Under the pieces are notes generated by a model. It was not told where the DNA came from. It was given only the letters and a program-made list of their open reading frames with translations, and did not search any database. A DNA stretch of 11,814 nucleotides. Source: Hyphomicrobium sp. Lineage in GTDB: Bacteria > Pseudomonadota > Alphaproteobacteria > Rhizobiales > Hyphomicrobiaceae. The position numbers and the translations under genes are program-made. Positions 1 to 7,275 of this stretch are shown here, in pieces (the first letter of the stretch is position 1; the number at the start of each line of letters is the position of its first letter). The stretch spans positions 1-11,814 of the forward strand of contig JAUWCP010000052.1 of NCBI GenBank assembly GCA_030609245.1. Direction: 5' to 3'.

Positions 1-429
1 GGTAACGATGCCGAGCGCAGAATCGAGAAGATTGCGAACGTGGAGCTCGCGGTCCTCGCGCGTCTCCGTCCACAACGGCGTGACGATGAACTCGTCCCTA
101 CCCGGCAGATTCTGCGCTTGCGTGCGCTGTTCGGCTGTTTCCTTCAAGACCGCATCGATCGCCTGCATGAGCCGGCGCGCCTGTTCGTATGTCTTTTGCC
201 CCGCGCGTGGGTCTTGTGGCTGAGGCGCTGGCGGCCCCGCAACATCCTTGGTTCCCGGCGCAGGTCTGGCCGTAGTCTGGGCAACCTTGGTGCCGTTGGC
301 AGAGTTGTTGATGAGTTCGGCGATGCCGTCGCGATTTGAACTTTGCGCCGCAGCCGGTCCCGAGAATGCACCAAGCGCACTGGCGGCGAGTGCCAACGCC
401 AAATATGGCCCGCGAATTTCGGTAGCCAT
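1..429 (-). CDS. Secreted protein of unknown function, 3' end off the window
   Basis: This frame stays open from an ATG at 429 to the left edge, giving the first 143 residues; the stop lies outside. The start is chosen because GGAGGG sits about 8 nt upstream. An in-frame ATG at 450 lacks such a site. Residues 1-28 form a signal peptide with a hydrophobic stretch (YLALALAASALGAF) and a likely cut after AAA, before QSS, so the product is probably periplasmic. Residues 50-80 are rich in Pro, Ala and Gln and look unfolded. From about residue 80 a charged, helix-prone part begins (TYEQARRLMQAIDAVLKE), then DEFIVTPLWTETRED. I do not recognise the family. It lies 75 bp behind the DUF4287-like gene on the same strand and could be the last gene of that transcript. 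Confidence 0.72.
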   Translation of the reverse strand, partial: MATEIRGPYLALALAASALGAFSGPAAAQSSNRDGIAELINNSANGTKVAQTTARPAPGTKDVAGPPAPQPQDPRAGQKTYEQARRLMQAIDAVLKETAEQRTQAQNLPGRDEFIVTPLWTETREDRELHVRNLLDSALGIVT

Positions 430-504
430 AATCGAGCCCTCCAAACTCATGGGCAATAAGCCCCGAAATTCAGGCATATCGATGATCAGCACGTATACAC
501 GCTG

Positions 505-1203
505 TCAATCGTTCACCTTTTTGGCCGCGCGCTTAATGAGGTCTAAAAGATACGCATCAACTTGGCGCGCGTCGGTCAGAACCACCATGTGGGAAAGTGC
601 GTCGGCTTTTCCAAGGCCGCCTCCCGGCACGCCCTTTTTGACGATTTCGTCGGGCGGGTGATCGCCAAGCTCCAAATGCAGCCGCAACTGCTTAGCGCCG
701 ACGCCGAGCGCTGCGAAGTTATCCGTGTCGCCAATTGCAATGAACGTTCCGCGCGGCTCAAAGCGCGCGGCCGGCCGTACCGTCTTGATCTGCTCAATGA
801 GAAAATGTGCCAGCGGCCGGTATGCCTTGGCCTTGGCGAGCAGCGCATCGAGATCGTTGTCTGGACGGGCTTCGACAGAGGCGCTGGCTACTGGATCGGG
901 TTCTGGCTTCGGTGCGCTGGGTGGTTTGGCGATCACACTTGCGTCTTGTCGCCGGCGAGGCGCAGCCGGCGTGGCTGCCGTGTTGCCGGCATAGATCGGC
1001 CGTCCGCTGTTGTGGTGAATGCGCTCCAACCACGACGCCTTGGAAAACATGAATCCCTGTTGGCGCAGCCAGTCGATGATGTCATTGCGATGCGGCAGGT
1101 TCTGTTCGGTAATCGCCGCCATCCATTCGTCGAGATCGTGCCCGCTATTTTCTTTGAGGCCGTCGATGAAGGCGCGTTCCTTTTCACCGTAGTCGGTGGC
1201 CAT
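505..1203 (-). CDS. DUF4287/DUF5655-like two-domain protein
   Basis: The product has 232 residues and is cytoplasmic, with no signal or membrane segment. Residues 1-72 (ATDYGEKERAFIDGL, then an HRNDIIDWLRQQGF helix and a SWLERIHHN segment) resemble DUF4287. Residues 74-112 are a Pro/Ala-rich linker. Residues 115-230 (LLAKAKAYRPLAHFLIEQI, then FEPRGTFIAIGD, ending in a LLDLIKRAAKKV helix) resemble DUF5655, with which DUF4287 is often fused. The family names are from memory of the motifs, not from a search. No biochemical role is established that I know of. The ATG at 1203 is preferred over the in-frame one at 1248: GAGGGA lies just upstream, and the longer form would overlap the preceding gene by 35 bp. 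The 10-bp gap to the upstream methyltransferase-like gene suggests one operon. Confidence 0.8.
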   Translation of the reverse strand: MATDYGEKERAFIDGLKENSGHDLDEWMAAITEQNLPHRNDIIDWLRQQGFMFSKASWLERIHHNSGRPIYAGNTAATPAAPRRRQDASVIAKPPSAPKPEPDPVASASVEARPDNDLDALLAKAKAYRPLAHFLIEQIKTVRPAARFEPRGTFIAIGDTDNFAALGVGAKQLRLHLELGDHPPDEIVKKGVPGGGLGKADALSHMVVLTDARQVDAYLLDLIKRAAKKVND

Positions 1204-1213
1204 CGCGTTTCCC

Positions 1214-1702
1214 TCACAACCAACGGCGTGTCTTCGCCTTGTAGTCAAGGTAGGCTTGGCCGAAGCGTCTTTCCAGATGCCGTTCTTCGGGCAGGATCGC
1301 GAACCAAGTGACCATCAGCCCAAAGACAAGCGCGCCAATCACAAACCAGATGTTCGTGGTGATTTCGGCCACGCCGAACAAGATCAACACATCAGCGAGA
1401 TAAATGGGATTGCGGAAGAAGCTGAACGGTCCTGTTGTAACGAGCGTCGTTGCGCCGACGTTGGGCTGCACCGTGGTGCCGTGACGGCGCAGGGTGAGAA
1501 TCGCGGCGACCAGCAGGATGACACCCCCGGCTCCGAAGCCAACCCCGACCACGCGCGCTGGGAGATCGTTGAGGCCCGGCCAGGGCAACGGCAGTACCTG
1601 GCCTAGCAGCACGGCGACAGCGACCATAACGATCAACAAAATTGGCGGCCAGGGAAGGCGGGTCGGCTGTTCTGCGATGTCGATATTTGATTGTGTGGTC
1701 AT
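1214..1702 (-). CDS. Isoprenylcysteine carboxyl methyltransferase (ICMT/PEMT) family membrane protein
   Basis: The product has 162 residues and about four membrane helices, near 19-38, 49-70, 101-115 and 117-137. After the second helix comes the family signature: TTGPFSFFRNPIYLAD (89-104), then after the last helix PEERHLERRFGQAYLDYK (138-155) and the closing TRRWL. In ICMT/PEMT proteins these parts bind S-adenosylmethionine and the lipid-like acceptor, so a SAM-dependent membrane methyltransferase is likely. Bacteria usually lack prenylated CAAX proteins, so the substrate cannot be named. The ATG at 1702 is preceded by a purine-rich GGGGAGAGGG. The gene leads a likely operon with the DUF4287-like gene 10 bp downstream. 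Confidence 0.85.
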   Translation of the reverse strand: MTTQSNIDIAEQPTRLPWPPILLIVMVAVAVLLGQVLPLPWPGLNDLPARVVGVGFGAGGVILLVAAILTLRRHGTTVQPNVGATTLVTTGPFSFFRNPIYLADVLILFGVAEITTNIWFVIGALVFGLMVTWFAILPEERHLERRFGQAYLDYKAKTRRWL

Positions 1703-1794
1703 CCCTCTCCCCGAGCTTGCGAAAGCTGCGCTTTCCTACACCAGAAATCCAGTGCTGGGATCAAGAGTCGAATGATTCGCGGGCGACCTTATGA

Positions 1795-2277
1795 TCAAGG
1801 TTTTTTGTTCTGCGAACTGTTTCCGGTGTTTTTCGGGGTTGGCGTGCTTTTCGCATTCGCGGGGGCCCCCAACTCGGCAGCTATGTCGAACGTCTTGCAA
1901 TTCTTGGTGGCGAGCTGGCGGTTATAGGCCTCAAGCATGGCGTGGTCCTGAGTGTACTGCTGTTGGGGATCAATGGCCGCCGGATTTCCGCCGAATACGG
2001 ACTGGCTGACGGTGTGCAGTCCGCGCGAGGCGAGCGATGACCTTGCGTGTGCTTGCTGGCCGCGCATTTGCAATATGCGCACTTGCATGACGCCGGTCAG
2101 CCTCTTGCAACCATACGCATTCTCTTTCTCGGAGAGTTGATAGGTGAATCCCGCGGCGTCGCCGGTCAGCGGTGGCTTGGCGACGATCGCCGGCGGGCCG
2201 CCGGTCGACGCAGACGTGCATGCACAGGTGAGCGCGCTCACCATTGCTGCGAGACCCATTGCCCCTTGCCGGACCAT
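1795..2277 (-). CDS. Putative lipoprotein of unknown function
   Basis: The product has 160 residues. The N-terminus MVRQGAMGLAAMVSALTCAC is a lipoprotein-like signal; Cys20 after Ala19 is the best lipidation site, though Thr at -3 makes the lipobox imperfect. Two further cysteines, Cys57 (AYGCKRLTGVMQVRI) and Cys127 (ATKNCKTFDIAAEL), lie in the conserved-looking part and could form a disulfide. The last 25 residues are low-complexity (Lys, Pro, Ser, Asn). The frame is open upstream to 2565, but that part has no signal character and would cross the next gene's start, so it is left out. AAGGGC stands before the 2277 ATG. A second ATG at 2259 has a near-identical AAGGGGC and is an alternative start. 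I do not recognise the family. Confidence 0.7.
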   Translation of the reverse strand: MVRQGAMGLAAMVSALTCACTSASTGGPPAIVAKPPLTGDAAGFTYQLSEKENAYGCKRLTGVMQVRILQMRGQQAHARSSLASRGLHTVSQSVFGGNPAAIDPQQQYTQDHAMLEAYNRQLATKNCKTFDIAAELGAPANAKSTPTPKNTGNSSQNKKP

Positions 2278-2479
2278 TGCCCTTCTTTCTACCCGCCTGT
2301 CTTTGCTATCGATTCCTGAAACGGGGCAGATATGAGGCGTTAGGGCGCAGGCCCATTGTGGGGGTTCTGTGAGAAGACGGCGCAGTTGCGCGTAGGCCGG
2401 GCTCAGGCTTGAATGCGCCACGAAAATGGGATCTCTCCTGCCGGTGTACCGGAATTGGGATTTAGCCGAGGGGGCGGTT

Positions 2480-2914
2480 ATGCAATTTGCTTCTGTACTG
2501 TGTTTTGTGCTGTTGGCGGTGAACGTTGTGTTCGTCGACGCGGCCCGTGCGCAAGATGTGCACAAAGGCTTTAAGTGTACGTTCGGGACGGGCCACGCCT
2601 GGAGCTACAATGAGGGTGAGTTTAGGTCTAAGGCGCCTGCGCTGCTCACCTTCGAGATCACCGAGATCGATCTTGATGGGCAATCTGCGCGCCTTTTGAC
2701 CGACGGTCACGACAATCCCGGCACACTCAAGATTGTCCGCGCCATCAACGCCAACCATTTCCTGGAAGTCGTCAATGAGGGCTTCCTCAATCTGACGACC
2801 GTCTACGACAAGGACCCGGCAACGGGCGCGCATCCAGCGGTCCATTCGCGCCACTTCGGGCTCATGGGCCTACCGGTGTTTGCGCAATATGCCGGGTCGT
2901 GCACGGCGAAGTAG
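2480..2914 (+). CDS. Secreted small protein of unknown function
   Basis: The product has 144 residues. The start is the ATG at 2480, preceded by GAGGGGG at good spacing. The same frame has an ATG at 2426, but it adds a charged stretch ahead of the signal peptide. Residues 1-24 are a signal peptide (hydrophobic FASVLCFVLLAVNVVFV, cut after ARA before QDVH). The mature part has only two cysteines, Cys33 (KGFKCTFGTG) and Cys141 (QYAGSC), a likely disulfide joining the two ends of a compact, beta-rich periplasmic domain. No catalytic motif is visible and I cannot name the family. It diverges from the lipoprotein gene across about 200 bp. Confidence 0.75.
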   Translation: MQFASVLCFVLLAVNVVFVDAARAQDVHKGFKCTFGTGHAWSYNEGEFRSKAPALLTFEITEIDLDGQSARLLTDGHDNPGTLKIVRAINANHFLEVVNEGFLNLTTVYDKDPATGAHPAVHSRHFGLMGLPVFAQYAGSCTAK

Positions 2915-3014
2915 CAGTCGCCGGTACAAACCTTGTGGATGGTTGTTGTTTGCTCTCGCGAGTCCCTGCCGCACTGGGCCATGTTTGCCTTGGACGCCCA
3001 GGGGAAGAAGAGCC

Positions 3015-3452
3015 ATGACGTTGCATCTCATTAAGCTGTGTGTGGGCGCGACCTCGGTTGAGGATCTCGGCGCTTGGCAGAAGGCGCGTTTGGAGGAGCA
3101 GAGGAAATCGGGCCTGCAACCGCGCTTGTTCCATACCACCTTCCAGGCTCCCAAGCGCCAAGATGAGCTGCTCGACGGCGGCTCGCTTTACTGGGTCATA
3201 AAGGGCGTGGTTCAGGCGCGCCAGCGCCTGGTCGGATTTGAGGACGGACACAAGAAGGATGGCTCACGCTGTTGCTTGCTTCTCTTCGATGAAGAGCTTG
3301 TGCCCGTTCGCCCCGTTCCGCGCCGTGCATTTCAGGGCTGGCGCTATTTGTATCCCGACGATGCGCCCACTGATCTTGGACGCGGGGACAAGCGGCTTGC
3401 AACGCTGCCGCCCAGAATGCGCCGTGAGTTGGCTGAGCTGGGCCTGATCTGA
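3015..3452 (+). CDS. DUF1489 family protein
   Basis: The product has 145 residues and is cytoplasmic. It matches the DUF1489 pattern I know: an opening MTLHLIKLCVGATSVEDL, then PKRQDELLDGGSLYWVIKG (51-69), ARQRLVGFED (73-82) and PRRAFQGWRYL (107-117). The function of the family is not established. Its high conservation in Alphaproteobacteria suggests a housekeeping role. The ATG at 3015 is chosen because the family begins at MTLHLIK and a purine-rich GGGGAAGAAG precedes it. The longer frame from 2880 overlaps the upstream gene and adds an Arg-rich stretch without family likeness. A hairpin follows the stop by 13 nt. Confidence 0.88.
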   Translation: MTLHLIKLCVGATSVEDLGAWQKARLEEQRKSGLQPRLFHTTFQAPKRQDELLDGGSLYWVIKGVVQARQRLVGFEDGHKKDGSRCCLLLFDEELVPVRPVPRRAFQGWRYLYPDDAPTDLGRGDKRLATLPPRMRRELAELGLI

Positions 3453-3465
3453 GGGGCTGAGTTCG

Positions 3466-3488
3466 CCCGTCGTCGATGCGGCGACGGG
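3466..3488 (+). terminator. Hairpin after the DUF1489 gene, possible terminator
   Basis: CCCGTCG (3466-3472) pairs perfectly with CGACGGG (3482-3488) around a 9-nt loop, 13 nt past the stop codon. No T-run follows, so it is a weak intrinsic terminator and may only protect the 3' end of the message. The rest of 3489-3734 shows no gene I can support. Confidence 0.35.
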
Positions 3489-3734
3489 GGCGATGAACAA
3501 GTACGCCGATCGCACCTCTATTCTAATGGTCCCGATCCAGGGGTGTCCTGCGTGAAGCGGGGCGATGAGTTAGGTCGGCGACCGCCGAATTGCGAATGCG
3601 GTCATCGATCTCCTTCACAAGTGGCCAGACACGAGCACACCCAACGGCGCCAGTAGCATCTGCGCATTCAACTTGCGCGTATGGGAAAGCCTGAGTATTT
3701 GACCTCAAGCTAAGTCCCTTCACGGAACGTCCCA

Positions 3735-4841
3735 ATGCCGCGCCCGCGTCTCGCCGCCCTCGTAGAGAGCCTGCCTGCATTTGTGCCATTCGTGGGCCCG
3801 GAGGCGCAGGAGCGTGCGCGCGGCCGCGCCTTTCGCGCGCGCCTCGGCGCTAACGAGAGCGCCTTTGGTTCTTCGCCCAAGGCCGTCGCGGCGATGGAAG
3901 CTGCGGCCGTCGAAAACTGGCAATACAGTGATCCCGAAAGCCATGAGCTACGAGCCGCGCTTGCACAATTCCACAACGTCGGCATCGACAACATTGTCAT
4001 CGGCGAGGGCATCGACGGGCTCTTAGGGCTAACGGTGAAGCTGGTCGTGGAATCAGGTGATGTGGTCGTCACGTCAGACGGCGCCTATCCCACCTTCAAC
4101 TTCCATGTGGCCGGCTCCGCAGGCCGCCTCGTGCGTGTGCCCTACAGCAATGATCGTGAGGACCTCAACGGTCTGCTCGATGCGGCCGTCCGCGAGGACG
4201 CAACTCTGATTTACGTTGCCAACCCCGACAACCCCATGGGCACCTTCCGGCCGGCCTCGGCCATCAAGCAGCTCATCGACCGGCTGCCCGATGGCGTGTT
4301 GCTCTGCCTTGACGAAGCCTATTCCGACACTGCTCCTGCTGGAGAGTTGCTCCCCATGGAAGTGCTGCATCCACAGGTGCTGCGCTATCGCACGTTCTCG
4401 AAGGCCTATGGGCTTGCCGGTGCGCGAATTGGCTATTGCCTCGGCGAGGCCGGGCTCATCGGGCACTTCGAGAAGATCCGCAACCACTACGGCATCAATC
4501 GCGTCGGCTACGTCGGTGCGCTTGCGGCACTGGCGGACCAAACGTACTTGGCAGACGCCGTGGCGAAGATCGCGGGTGCGCGCGAAAAGATTGCCGAGAT
4601 CGCTACTGCAAACGGGCTCACGCCCATTCCCTCAGCGGCAAATTTTGTGACCATTGATTGCGGAAGCGACGGTGCCTTCGCAAAGCGTGTGATGGACGAA
4701 CTCATTACGCGCGATGTGTTTGTGCGCATGCCGAGTGTTGCGCCCCTCAATCGATGCATTCGCGTCAGTTGCGGCCGTGACGAAGACCTGGCTGTGTTTG
4801 CAGCCGAGCTGCCCCAATCGCTTGCCGCCGCGCGCAAGTGA
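3735..4841 (+). CDS. HisC-like pyridoxal-phosphate-dependent aminotransferase (class I/II fold)
   Basis: The product has 368 residues, the usual length for the HisC/aspartate aminotransferase fold type I group, and is cytoplasmic. Visible landmarks are ANES (39-42), YSDPESHELRAAL (64-76), ANPDNPMG with Asn166 (162-169), LDEAYSD with Asp193 for the pyridine nitrogen (192-198), SKAYGLAGARIGY with the Schiff-base Lys223 and Arg231 (222-234), and the carboxylate-binding Arg343 in CIRVSCG. The enzyme should move an amino group between an amino acid and a 2-oxo acid. HisC would use histidinol phosphate, but related enzymes use aromatic or other substrates. No other his gene is here, so the substrate is open. 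The ATG at 3735 has only a weak GGA upstream. Confidence 0.88.
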   Translation: MPRPRLAALVESLPAFVPFVGPEAQERARGRAFRARLGANESAFGSSPKAVAAMEAAAVENWQYSDPESHELRAALAQFHNVGIDNIVIGEGIDGLLGLTVKLVVESGDVVVTSDGAYPTFNFHVAGSAGRLVRVPYSNDREDLNGLLDAAVREDATLIYVANPDNPMGTFRPASAIKQLIDRLPDGVLLCLDEAYSDTAPAGELLPMEVLHPQVLRYRTFSKAYGLAGARIGYCLGEAGLIGHFEKIRNHYGINRVGYVGALAALADQTYLADAVAKIAGAREKIAEIATANGLTPIPSAANFVTIDCGSDGAFAKRVMDELITRDVFVRMPSVAPLNRCIRVSCGRDEDLAVFAAELPQSLAAARK

Positions 4842-4919
4842 TCACCACCCCGGTGTTGCCTTGGCCGCCAGCGTGCTAATCAACTCGCTGCAACCGTCAC
4901 CAATGAAGGCAAAAGCCCC

Positions 4920-5174
4920 GTGAACGAACTCCTGGACTACTCGTCGTGGTCGTTCCAGATCGTTTTCTTTCTGGTTGTCATGTATCTCGTCGTCGGCCTA
5001 GTCCAGCCCAAATGGGTGTTGGCGACCAGGCGGAGCACAATCGTGATTGTATCTGTCCTGCTACTGCTGATTGCCTCGACGGCCTTCTACATCGCGACCT
5101 TGCCATTGGATTCGGCGCCCGACGGCACTCATCGGACCAGCACAGAGCTTGAGCCAACAGCGCCCGAGCGGTAA
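4920..5174 (+). CDS. Small two-helix membrane protein, unknown
   Basis: The product has 84 residues, with membrane segments near 12-30 (SFQIVFFLVVMYLVVGLV) and 41-61 (IVIVSVLLLLIASTAFYIA), joined by a short basic loop (KWVLATRR). This suggests a hairpin with the loop in the cytoplasm and a polar C-terminal tail outside. The start is a GTG at 4920; AAGG lies about 10 nt upstream, which is rather far. The GTG overlaps the TGA of a six-codon frame that begins with ATG at 4903, so coupled initiation is possible. It follows the aminotransferase by 78 bp on the same strand. I do not recognise the family. Confidence 0.55.
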   Translation: MNELLDYSSWSFQIVFFLVVMYLVVGLVQPKWVLATRRSTIVIVSVLLLLIASTAFYIATLPLDSAPDGTHRTSTELEPTAPER

Positions 5175-5247
5175 GAATGGGAAGGGTCATGACCGCGCTT
5201 CAACGCGGCGCCCTTTCACTTTGGCGGTATTCGAGGGAGAAATTGAT

Positions 5248-5427
5248 ATGCAAGGAATGGCCAGTCTCACGGTCGCGCTCATCATCGCTGCCCTAGGGCT
5301 TCTCGGCCTCGGCTATGGCGTTTACGAGATGATGACGCAGGCTGGGCCCGACGCGGCCCTCAAGACGGCGGGCGGGCTGGCCGTGTATGTCATCGTGTGT
5401 TTGGCGCTGGCTAGGTTGAGTTGGTAG
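5248..5427 (+). CDS. Small Gly-rich two-helix membrane protein, unknown
   Basis: The product has 59 residues. Membrane segments lie near 5-27 (ASLTVALIIAALGLLGLGYG) and 41-57 (AGGLAVYVIVCLALARL). Both carry small residues (Gly, Ala) that favour tight helix packing. The ATG at 5248 has a very good GAGGGAGA 7 nt upstream, which decides the start against the longer open frame from 5071. It sits 73 bp behind the other small membrane protein and faces the DUF4846 gene, whose stop is 24 bp further on. No family or role can be given. Confidence 0.62.
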   Translation: MQGMASLTVALIIAALGLLGLGYGVYEMMTQAGPDAALKTAGGLAVYVIVCLALARLSW

Positions 5428-5446
5428 GCGCACGTCCACTCTGCGC
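5428..5446. terminator. Small hairpin between convergent genes
   Basis: GCGCA (5428-5432) pairs with TGCGC (5442-5446) in the 24-bp gap where the 59-residue membrane protein gene and the DUF4846 gene meet. The stem is only 5 bp and there is no T-run on either side. It is a weak candidate for a shared terminator. Confidence 0.2.
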
Positions 5447-5451
5447 AGCGT

Positions 5452-6249
5452 CTAAGGCCAGCGGTGCAAGGCACCCTCTGGAAACGACCACTCAGGCGTC
5501 ACGAGGCCGCCGGTGAAGTCGGTGGGGTACCAAGGCGAGCCGTCGGAAGCGGCCGGGTTCTTCAGGACGTGCATCTCCTGCGCGGGCATGAAGCTCTGTA
5601 TCAGCAGGAAGCGTTTCTCGCCCGTTGTCGGGTTTGCCACCATGTCGGCGACAAGCACGGCGTGACCTGGAAAGCCGCCCCTGATGAAAACGTCGCCAAT
5701 CTGAATGTCTTGGCGGGGCACCTTTTGGAGCTCGCGCTCGAGCGAGTACGTTCCGGCATAAGCGAACACCAGCGTCATGTATTTCTTGAACGAGGCGTAG
5801 TCGAGCTTGCGTCGAGACGAAAAACGCCGGCGCTTGCCGTCGGTGTAGTTGAACGCGATTTCCTTCTTGCGGTTGGCAGCGAACAGCCATTCGCCACGCA
5901 AGCGCATGATCGCGTCGGCGCATTGTTGCAGGTCGCGTTTTCCCACGTCGATGTCGATAACCGCAGCGTGCACGTCCTGGCGCCACTTAGGTGCGCCCGT
6001 GTAGAGCAGGACAGGCACGTTGGCTGATTTCAAAGGCAGCCCGCGCAACCATGCCGCCCAGCTGTCGGGTGGTACGCTCACATGCTCAAAGCCGGGCGGG
6101 CGCGCGATGCGCTGCGCAAGCGTGTCGGCATTTGCGATCGTGGAGCTGGATTGCCACGCATATGGGCTGGCGCCAACAGTAGCGGCGGCAACACAAACGA
6201 GGATGGTGGCGGCAACGGTGAGGAAGTAAGGGCGAGTAGAAAGTGTCAT
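5452..6249 (-). CDS. Periplasmic DUF4846 domain protein
   Basis: The product has 265 residues. Residues 1-28 are a signal peptide with hydrophobic core FLTVAATILVCVAAATVGA. The rest matches DUF4846 as I know it: PPGFEHV (51-57), the CADAIMRLRGEWLF helix (110-123), FAYAGTYSLERELQ (162-175), IGDVFIRGGFPGHAVLVAD (184-202), LIQSFMPAQEMHVL (216-229) and LVTPEWSF (249-256). No function of the family is known to me. The GDVFI/GHAVLV pattern recalls NlpC/P60 and CHAP cysteine peptidases, with Cys110 and His196 as possible catalytic residues; that is inference only. The upstream ribosome site is weak (GGCGGC). It lies 102 bp behind the single-pass membrane protein gene on the same strand. Confidence 0.87.
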   Translation of the reverse strand: MTLSTRPYFLTVAATILVCVAAATVGASPYAWQSSSTIANADTLAQRIARPPGFEHVSVPPDSWAAWLRGLPLKSANVPVLLYTGAPKWRQDVHAAVIDIDVGKRDLQQCADAIMRLRGEWLFAANRKKEIAFNYTDGKRRRFSSRRKLDYASFKKYMTLVFAYAGTYSLERELQKVPRQDIQIGDVFIRGGFPGHAVLVADMVANPTTGEKRFLLIQSFMPAQEMHVLKNPAASDGSPWYPTDFTGGLVTPEWSFPEGALHRWP

Positions 6250-6351
6250 GCCGCCAGAATGGGCATGCGTTGTGTCAGGCTAAAGGCGACAACAGCGCGC
6301 CGAAACGCAACGATGTCATGCACCGGTGTTCGACAGATCGTGCAACGGCGG

Positions 6352-7275
6352 TCACCGGTATTGGTATGAGAATGCTCGGCCCTGCCAGTTGCCATCGAAC
6401 ATCTTGCTAGCCCAGCCGGGAATACTATCGTTCTGGGCGGCCTTGATCTTTTTACGTGGCCGCGCGGTTCTACGTGGCCGTTGCGATTGCATTTGACGGC
6501 GCGTCGAACCCGATGCCTCAGGCTTGCCGATCGGAATATCGATAGCAGCCACGTCGTTGAGCGATGAATGCTCAATGGCCAACGCAGATGACGGTGACGC
6601 AATCTCTTCGCTTATTTCGTTTGCCGCAACGAGCATGACCGGTTTCGGTTCGGTGTCCGAGATCTCCTCTGCAACCGCAGGGATCCGTCGACCGTGCCGG
6701 GACGCCACTGACTCCGTCAAAGTTTGCGGGTCGTACAGCCGTCCCGTCGCCGATGTCGTCATGGGCGAAGGAGCGACGCTGGCGTCGATCTGGGCGGCCG
6801 CCAACTTAGGCATAGGCTCGGACGATAGCTCTTCGCCACGCACCTCTGCCGTTTTGGATGCCTGATCCAAACTGAGCGCCCATTGGGACGGCTCCTGCTT
6901 CAAGATCTCACCGAAGTTCGCAGTGTATTGAAAGCGCGAAGGGGTGTTCGCGTTGTCGGAGGCCTGTGCGGATGGAGCGATCACCAGCGGATCACCACAG
7001 CCACGGCAGCTGTGTGGTTCGGTCCAGATGGTAAACCCGAGCCCCCCCACTAACACGATCGCCAGGAATCCAGCGAAGCCTGCGCGGGTGCGCGAAAGCG
7101 TTGGTGCGGTGCGAGGGGTGCTTGATGTGGCATGGCGTACCCGACGGAGGCCATCCCCGCCCCGTGCTCCTTGCGCTGGCGCCCGCTCTGGCAACGCTGC
7201 CAAATCGTTCAGCAGCATCACAAATCCATCAATCGATGTGTCGTCAGAATCGACACGTTGCTCGTTGGCGCGCAT
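6352..7275 (-). CDS. Single-pass membrane protein of unknown function
   Basis: The product has 307 residues. A short acidic N-terminal part (1-30) precedes an Arg-rich stretch, then one membrane helix at about 66-84 (AGFAGFLAIVLVGGLGFTIW). The Arg-rich side suggests the N-terminus is cytoplasmic. Just after the helix is a C-x-x-C (Cys90, Cys93 in SCRGCGD). Residues 100-255 are polar and low in predicted structure. Residues 259-278 are strongly basic, and the tail ends in GWASKMFDGNWQGRAF. The start at 7275 has GGAG 8 nt upstream; the longer form from 7323 lacks a site. I cannot assign a family. A cell-envelope or peptidoglycan-binding role would be a guess. Confidence 0.68.
   Translation of the reverse strand: MRANEQRVDSDDTSIDGFVMLLNDLAALPERAPAQGARGGDGLRRVRHATSSTPRTAPTLSRTRAGFAGFLAIVLVGGLGFTIWTEPHSCRGCGDPLVIAPSAQASDNANTPSRFQYTANFGEILKQEPSQWALSLDQASKTAEVRGEELSSEPMPKLAAAQIDASVAPSPMTTSATGRLYDPQTLTESVASRHGRRIPAVAEEISDTEPKPVMLVAANEISEEIASPSSALAIEHSSLNDVAAIDIPIGKPEASGSTRRQMQSQRPRRTARPRKKIKAAQNDSIPGWASKMFDGNWQGRAFSYQYR

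Noticed and set aside
248..661. 137-residue plus-strand frame
   Set aside because: It is opposite the secreted gene at the left edge, whose signal peptide and ribosome site support the minus strand.
562..1311. 249-residue open frame on the plus strand
   Set aside because: It lies wholly opposite the DUF4287-like gene, runs past its start, has no family likeness, and long antisense frames are common in GC-rich DNA.
1721..1735. Hairpin GAAAGC-TGC-GCTTTC upstream of the ICMT-like gene
   Set aside because: The 6-bp stem lies between the lipoprotein gene and the ICMT-like gene but has no T-run. It is too weak to call a terminator.
3523..3789. 88-residue minus-strand frame in the gap before the aminotransferase
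   Set aside because: It overlaps the start of the aminotransferase on the opposite strand, has no good ribosome site and no recognised motif. It is the only sizeable frame in 3453-3734, so it is not fully excluded.
4074..4541. 155-residue minus-strand open frame
   Set aside because: It is antisense to the aminotransferase, whose active-site motifs fix the real frame.
5464..6027. 187-residue plus-strand open frame
   Set aside because: It is antisense to the DUF4846 gene, whose motifs are clear, and shows no recognisable domain.
6321..6359. CACCGGT occurring twice near the end of the 6352 gene
   Set aside because: The seven-base repeat in GC-rich DNA has no further symmetry or spacing pattern; chance is enough.
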